A DNA stretch of 64,000 nt, from the NCBI RefSeq assembly GCF_042477335.2, contig NC_091255.1, forward strand, positions 33,582,501-33,646,500, read 5' to 3'. This stretch comes from Ovis canadensis (Eukaryota > Chordata > Mammalia > Artiodactyla > Bovidae). Positions 57,903 to 64,000 of this stretch are shown piece by piece (position 1 is the first letter of the stretch; every line of letters starts with the position of its first letter). Made by a program: the position numbers and the translations under genes. Below the pieces are notes generated by a model, which saw only the letters and a list, made by a program, of their open reading frames with translations, was not told the DNA's origin and searched no databases.

Positions 57903-58074
57903 TCACTGCTGGGGAACACAGCTCAGCCCAGAGCTGGAGGCTCCTGAGTGCCCCCCAGTAGGGAATTCACATTACCCCACAAGAGTTGGTGGAGTTACTC
58001 TCTCTAATGCAGTGTTTCCGGAACTCCCACGTGGAGGAAGCACCCTTCCAGCTCATGTTCTGACTTGACTGTTG

Positions 58075-58280
58075 TCTTTCAGTCTCTCAGTCCTGTCCAG
58101 CTCTGTGACCCCATGGACTGTGGCCGACCAGGCTCCTGAGTCCATGGGATTCTCCAGGCAAGAACACTGGAGTGGCTTGCCATTTCCTTCTCCAGGGCAT
58201 CTTCCCGAACCAGGGATTGGACCTGCATCTCCTGCACTGGCAGGTGGGTTCTTTACCACGGAGCTACCAGAGAAGCCCTT
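58075..58280 (-). mobile_element. Bov-tA SINE
   Basis: Antisense: 'ttcagtctctcagtcctgtc', ending 'gagctaccagagaagccc'. In the SMTNL2 intron. Confidence 0.9.
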
Positions 58281-58289
58281 TAGTTAACT

Positions 58290-58504
58290 AGTGAGCGAGT
58301 GAAAGTCGCTCAGTCGTGTCCGACTCTTTTCGACCCCACGGACTGTAGCCCACCAGGCTCCTCTGTCCACGGGATTCTCCTGGCAAGAATATTGGAGTGG
58401 GTTGCCACTCCTTTCTCCAGGGGATCTTCCCAACCCAGGGACTGAACTGGGATCTCCTGCATTGCAGGCAGATTCTTTACCATCTGAGCCACCGGGGAAA
58501 CCCA
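58290..58504 (-). mobile_element. Bov-tA SINE
   Basis: Antisense, close to consensus: 'gtgaaagtcgctcagtcgtg', ending 'tgagccaccggggaaaccc'. Tandem with the copy before it. Confidence 0.92.
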
Positions 58505-58977
58505 ACTAGACTTACTTTAAATTTTCAATGAAATTCAATTTCCCTTTCAGGTTTCACTAAATATTAAGTTCTGCTAAAAACAATTTCAGTTTTTATTAAT
58601 TTAGTCAAATTTATATGAATCAAAATGGTTAGCTTTATTGATAAACATCTAGCTCTGAAATTAAATTTCACTAAAAAAAATCCAATGTGTATCAGCAGTG
58701 TAAGGAGAATCAGCACAGACTATGAAAATAAATGTAAAATGAATCAGGTAAAAAATAAATTTACCCATATGCCTCCTAAAACAGTCTTTAACCTTTTTTT
58801 TAACCATAACCCATAGTTAGAGATCTTTCATGATTCAGCATACACATACCTGTATGCGGAAATAAAGTTTCACAAAAATATTGACCCTTTCTACTATTCA
58901 TATTTTCTCTAGATTTCATCTTTATTTCACTCCCCACTTCTTTTTTCAATTTTTTAAATGCTGGTCATGAGCCACTA
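58505..58977. other. AT-rich SMTNL2 intron segment
   Basis: Nothing recognised. Confidence 0.4.
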
Positions 58978-59180
58978 AGGGGTTTCCCAGGTGGCTCAGT
59001 GGTAAAGAATCCACCTGCCAATGCAGGAGATGCAGGTCCCTGAGTCTGGAAGATCCCCTGGAGGAGGAAGTGGCAACCCACTCAAGTATTCCTGCCTGGA
59101 AAATCCCATGGACAGAGGAGCCTGGTGGGCTACAGTCCATGGGGTCGCAAAGAGTCAGACACAACTAAGCATGCATACAA
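58978..59180 (+). mobile_element. Bov-tA SINE
   Basis: Sense: GGGGTTTCCCAGGTGGCTCAG-type head, ending 'cagacacaactaagcatgca'. Confidence 0.9.
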
Positions 59181-59609
59181 CACAAGGGTCACAACAACTC
59201 AAAGGTTTAAAAATTGCTTAAAATCATCTTGAGAGCCTCCCTCAACTCTGCCCTAGGCCTCATGCTCTGGGAAATACTGATTTAACTTCTGGCCCACTGG
59301 GGTAGAAGAATGTGGAAACTGGGGCCTTTCACTGGGCTGGAAAAAAAGCTGTTCACTCCATTGTTCCCAGCTAGAGTGGTAACCAAAGGTACGGGTTTCA
59401 GGGTCTGGTGGGGATGAGCATGCACCCAGGAGTAATGGCAAGGGTCCTCTGTGATGCCCAGCACAGCCCCTTTCCCACCCGGCACCAGATGTGGCCAGAC
59501 CCAGAAGGCCCAAAAGCAACTGCACTTGGTCCAGTCAGCAGTGTCCTTCCTTCAGCAACTGTGTGCCCTCTTGTTCCAGGTCCCTGGTCTTTTTGCCCCC
59601 ATATACGAG

Positions 59610-60432
59610 GGGCTGGATGAAGCACAAGCTGGAATCAAGACTGCTGGGAGAACTATTAATAACCTCAGATATGCTGATGACACCACCCATATGGCAGAAA
59701 GCAAAGAACTAAAGAGCCTCTTAATGAAAGTGAGAGGAGGGTGAAAAAGTTGGCTTAAAACTCAACATTCAGAAAACTAAGATCACGGCATCTGGTCCCA
59801 TCACTTCATGACAAATAGATGGGGAAACAGTGACAGACTATTTTTCGGGGCTCCAAAATCACTGCAGATGGTGACTGCAGCCATGAAACTAAAAGATGCT
59901 TGTCCCTTGGAAGAAAAGCTATGGCCAACCGAGACAGCATGTTAAAAAGCAGAGACATTACTTTGCCAAAAAGGTCTGTCTAGTCAAAGCTATGGTTTTT
60001 TCAGTAGTTATGTATGGATGTGAGAGTTGGACCATAAAGGAAGCTGAGCACTGAAGAATTGATGCTTTTGAACTGTGGAGTTGGAGAAGACTCTTGAGAG
60101 TCTCTTGGACTGCAAGGAGATCCAACCAGTCAATCCTAGAGGAAATCAGTCCTGAATATTCATTGGAAAGACTGTTGCTGAAGCTGAAACTCAATACTTT
60201 GGCCACCTGATTTGAAGAACTGATTCATTAGAAAAGACCCTGATGCTGGGAAAGATTGCAGGCGGGAAGAGAAGGGGATGACAGAGGATGAGATGGTTGG
60301 ATGGCAGCACGGACTTGATGGGCAAGAGTTTGTGCAAGCTCTGGGAGTTGGTGAAGGACAGGGAAGCCTGGCGTGCTGCAGTCCATGGGGGTCCCTAAGA
60401 GTCAGACACAATGGAGTGACTGAACTGAACTG
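59610..60432 (+). mobile_element. BovB LINE 3' fragment with YADD box
   Basis: Sense, 5'-truncated BovB: GRTINNLRYADDTTHMAESK at 59,646-59,705, then frameshifted remainder to 'cagtccatgggggtccctaa' and a 'gactgaactgaactgg' tail. It retains the YADD box but has stops and indels throughout and no full domain. Confidence 0.92.
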
Positions 60433-60439
60433 GTATGAG

Positions 60440-60630
60440 TGTCAGCATTCACACTCCAGCTGCACCCTTCCTAGCTACATGATTTGAGCAGAACACAACT
60501 TCTTGGGGCCTCAGTTTCCCCATCTGGAATAACAGCCACTTCACAGGGTGGTGGGAGGGATTAATGAACAAATCACGCAAAGCAGTTCGAGTGGCGTCTG
60601 GCATGGAGAGTTCAGTAACTGTGAGCGGTG
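60440..60630 (+). mobile_element. MIR SINE, ancient
   Basis: 'ccttcctagctacatgattt', 'ggcctcagtttccccatctg', 'acttcacagggtggtgggag' and 'gcgtctggcatggagagttc' in sense MIR order. Confidence 0.75.
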
Positions 60631-61699
60631 AGCACTGTTGCTGTTTGTATCATTATGGTTCTCTCTAAACATCAGAGCGGGTCATCAGGGGAAAGTGGCC
60701 CGAAATGGAACTCTAAAGAGCTGGGTTCAGCTCTGCTCATTGCTCCACGCCTCTGTGCCAATTCCTGGGGGCAGGGTAGAAATCAGCTTCCCACTGCTGC
60801 TCCCCTTCCAGGCGGGCTTGTTCATGCCCAGTACCCCGAGAGCTTTCTACCAGTCTCTACCGGCTCCCCAGCTTGCTTGCTCCAAGACAAGGTGTGCAAC
60901 ATCAGCACGGGCCATCCTTTGGTGCTGGCCTGATACCAGGCCTCAGATCAGAAACCAAACGTCAGGGTGAAGCAGAGATACCTGTTCTGGATCCCACTGC
61001 TGCCTCCCCCTGGGTGTGGAGTGAGCAGCTAGTAAAGAAATCTGATGGGTTCATGGGGTGGCGAGTGCTTCTGGACCGATGAGCGGGCACCCTTGCTCTC
61101 CAGGATGGGCCAGGGTGGGGCTCAGTGTCAAGGGGGTTGGCGCTCTGACAAGAGCGTACATGCAAAGGTGCTTTGTTGAAAATCTGAGTTCCTGGGGAGG
61201 CCTTCAACCTGAGTCCACCTCCCTGAACTATCAGGTAGCATCTGAAGCCTCTTCCTCACCTGCAGCACAAGGAGAGATTCTCTGTCTCCCCCTCCCTCCC
61301 ACGGCTGCAGTCAGAGGATGCCAAGTGTGTGCCCAGGTTACCACCTCTGACAGCAGTGACCTCAGTAGTCAGTCCCTCCAGGGAATGCGGGTACCATTCA
61401 AACCCTAAACCTCAACCTTGGAAGAGAACTGAAATCCCATCCTCCAAACACCAACCCCCTGGTGGAGGCCCTGCCTCGGCTGTGCTCACCTCCAGGTCCA
61501 GGGAAGGGGCCCTAACTTCCTTCAAGGATGGTTCCAATCGCCCTGCTCTGGCCATGGCAGGCTCTGACCACGAGGAAGTTCCTCCCAGCATTTCTTATGC
61601 TATTTTGCCTCTAAGTCCTTTCTGCCTATTGTCCCTATAAGGCTATTCTCAGTCTAACTTTCTTCCCCACAGAAGAGCCTTTCGCATGTTGGAGGAAAA
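60631..61699. other. SMTNL2 intron, no recognised gene
   Basis: GC-moderate unique sequence. No SMTNL2 exon was found here. Confidence 0.45.
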
Positions 61700-61880
61700 T
61701 ATCTTTTCTTTTTCTTGGCTGCTCTGGGTCTTCATTGCGGCTCTTGGGCTTCCTCCAGTTGCAGTGCCACGCTTACTCGCCCTGCGGCACACGGGATCCC
61801 AGTCTCCCAGACAGGGCTCAAAACCACGTCCCCATGTTGCAAGACGGGCTCTTAGCCACTGGGTCACCAGCAAAGTCCCA
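61700..61880 (-). mobile_element. CHR-type tRNA SINE
   Basis: Antisense: 'cttggctgctctgggtcttc', 'gacagggctcaaaaccacgt', ending 'gggtcaccagcaaagtccc'. Confidence 0.8.
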
Positions 61881-63222
61881 GGAGAAAATCTTAATATCCA
61901 CATCTTTCCCTACAACTAAACATGTCTGCTTCCTTCACTGTGCCCACAGTGGGTACCTGGGACCTCTGCCCTGAGCTGGTGGTTCTGGTTTCTCTCTAGC
62001 CCTCTTCATGGAAGAGCACCCAGAATCGCGGGCATGTTCTGAGTTTTGTCCAACCTGTGCTTCATTCTAGAGGCTGCGCTGGGCCTCCCAGTAAGGACAT
62101 CCCTGCCCCTGCTCAGGGTGGCCCTCAGGATGGGCACTAAGGTCTGAACCTGGCATCACCCTCTACCCCTCCAGACAGGAAGCCATGGGCAAGATGCTGG
62201 CTTCCCCAGCAAAGAACCAGGGGACTGAGCCACATCCATCTTGTCCCCACCCCACCACCCATGACAATAACGACAAGATTCCTATTCTAGCTGTGGCCAT
62301 AGCTCCGTGGGACGGGATGTGAGCAAAGGAAAACGATGATGCGCACTGACTTTTATAAAAACATTACAGTCTCAAAATATTAGGGGCCCTGATTGCTTTT
62401 TAAGTGAAAACATGACTGCTTTTGTGAAAATAATACAAGCTTGTTTTAAACAGTTGGAGCAGCATGGAATAATAGTCCCAAGGAGAAAGTACAGATCATT
62501 TCAAATGTCACTGCACAGCAAGAACCAGAGTTACCCTCTGCCTTCTACCAATTTTAGTTGGATTTACTCAGCCCCACCTTGTTTGGGGTTAAGAAAGGGT
62601 CAGAGGGTTTTCTCCTATTACTTTCTATTGTGATCTTCAGTACCTACAAGGCTGTCAGGGAAATGGAGGAGGTGTGTGAGGGGCTATTTTTATTTGTTTA
62701 AGCCTTTTCTAAATGCAGCCTGGGATGCCAGGGCTTGACTACAGCCCCTATCTGGTTTTTCAGACACATGGGCACTACAAATAGCCTGGAAGCTCCTCAG
62801 CTGGGCCGTAACCTGAGAGCAGGACACATTCTCCGCAGGGCAAGGGGGAGCCTCAGGCACAGGGCCCGGGCCGGGCTTGCACAATGCCTGGAGATATGGG
62901 GAGAAGAGCGCGGAGGGTCACACACCCATACTATGGGCCAGTGCTCCCGCTTTCCAAGCCCTGAGCACCTGTCCAATAAGGGGAGCTCACTGAGCTGTCA
63001 GCACCGCATCACTCACACAGGTTAGGCCCCCGGAATCTCTGGGGAGGCAAATTATTGGGAGAGGGGCACACAAACCCCTCTCACTCCCCAGGAGAGGTGT
63101 GTGCTTTTAAGACCCCTTGCTCACTGAAGGGTCTGGAAACATCTCCTTCCTGGTGTCAGGGAGCCCTGACCCTGCCGCTTTCCCTCCTCCGGTCGCTCCC
63201 CAGTGCCCGCCGCAGACTGCCT
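61881..63222. other. SMTNL2 intron, no recognised gene
   Basis: No exon, tRNA or clear repeat is seen. Confidence 0.45.
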
Positions 63223-63279
63223 GCCCCAGGTCCGTCCTGCCGCCCCAGGTCCGTCCTGCCGCCCCAGGTCCATCCTGCC
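63223..63279. repeat. Minisatellite, three 19-bp units
   Basis: GCCCCAGGTCCGTCCTGCC repeated exactly twice, with a third copy differing at one base (63,223-63,241, 63,242-63,260, 63,261-63,279). Confidence 0.92.
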
Positions 63280-63464
63280 GCCCGTGTGGTCTCTGATGGC
63301 TTCTGATAGCCCTGTGGGTCTGCCTGGCTTCTGCTGTCTAACCCCAGTGCCTGTTAAGATGCTGATAATCAGTATTCTCCTGGAGGTCTCCCTGTGTTTT
63401 CTTTTCAGCTTTTTTCTTTTGCCTCATTATTATTTTTTTAGTTTATTTTTCTCAGCTTAAAAAA

Positions 63465-63800
63465 ATATTTATTTATGGCTGTGCCAGGTCTTCATTGCTG
63501 TGCGGGCTTTCTCTGGCTGCGGCGAGAGGGGGCTACTCTCTAGCTGTGGTGCACGGGCTTCCCACTGTGTGGCTTCTCTTGCTGCGGAGCACAGGCTCTA
63601 GGCGCCTGAGCTTCAGTCATTTCAGCCCACGGTCTTCAGTAGTTGTGGCTTGTGGGCTCTAGAGTGCAGGCTCAGTAGTTCTGGCCCACAGGCTTAGCTG
63701 CTCCACAGAATGTGGAATCTTCCCTGACCAGGGATTGAACCCCCGTTCCCGACACTGGCGGGCGGATTTCTTAACCTCTGGACCACCAGGGAAGTCCCCC
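63465..63800 (-). mobile_element. CHR-1-type tRNA SINE, full length
   Basis: Antisense: 'ttatggctgtgccaggtctt', 'ctctggctgcggcgagaggg', 'gcaggctcagtagttctggc', ending 'ggaccaccagggaagtcccc'. Confidence 0.9.
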
Positions 63801-64000
63801 TTTCCAGCTTGTCTAACCAACTTATTGTCCAGGAAACTATGTGAGCCAAGCCAGGAGGCCTCGGGCGGGCAGGCCCACCCCCCAGCTTGCTCCCCCAGGT
63901 ACCTGGGAGGTGATATACCAGATGACTCACAGGGGGAGGCACCTTCCTCCCGCTCAGGCCTGCTGTAGTCGCCCCTCCCATACCTCTCGAGTCAGCAGAA

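Overview
This is mammalian nuclear DNA from a ruminant, most likely a bovid. The window is full of ruminant-specific repeats: Bov-tA and BOV-A2 SINEs, BovB (RTE-type) LINE copies, and the older artiodactyl CHR-type tRNA SINEs. The genes are spliced mammalian genes with consensus GT/AG junctions. Repeat family names are given from recognition of their sequence, not from a database search.

Four protein-coding genes are recognisable, all on the minus strand. (1) Positions 1-3,948 carry the first eight coding exons of MYBBP1A (345 N-terminal residues); the rest lies off the left edge. (2) Positions 5,883-8,310 hold a complete four-exon GGT6 (490 residues) with a poly(A) signal at 5,484-5,489. (3) Positions 20,193-33,609 hold all seven coding exons of TEKT1 (418 residues). 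A non-coding first exon ends at 35,309, and a FOXJ1/RFX-type ciliary promoter module lies at about 35,396-35,444. (4) Positions 57,726-57,852 are the terminal coding exon of SMTNL2 (end of its calponin-homology domain); its other exons must lie off the right edge. Every exon junction given here was worked out by hand from the genomic sequence, and the reading phase closes across each gene.

The genes do not form a pathway. MYBBP1A is a nucleolar regulator, GGT6 a divergent gamma-glutamyltransferase-like membrane protein, TEKT1 an axonemal tektin and SMTNL2 a smoothelin-like protein. The notable point is their arrangement. GGT6 is followed by the 3' end of TEKT1, and the 5' end of TEKT1 faces the 3' end of SMTNL2. 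As I recall the mouse and human maps, SMTNL2 lies next to GGT6 and is divergent from it. The TEKT1-SMTNL2 block therefore looks inverted here, with one breakpoint in the 8.3-20.2 kb interval.

Between the genes: 8.3-20.2 kb holds SINEs, a BovB fragment, a cluster of endogenous retroviral LTR pieces in opposing orientations (about 17.98-19.52 kb) and a perfect CTCF-consensus site at 9,067-9,081. TEKT1 intron 21.4-25.8 kb contains a very decayed hAT (Charlie8/ZBED-like) transposase. The 35.3-57.7 kb interval is mostly L1 3' ends, SINEs and a near-complete but dead BovB element with target-site duplications (48.7-51.1 kb). It also has a second perfect CTCF consensus (44,164-44,178) and an unexplained single-copy-looking stretch at 38.76-39.54 kb. 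The right end (57.9-64 kb) is SMTNL2 intron with SINEs, a BovB fragment and a small minisatellite. I found no CRISPR array, operon or bacterial-type system.
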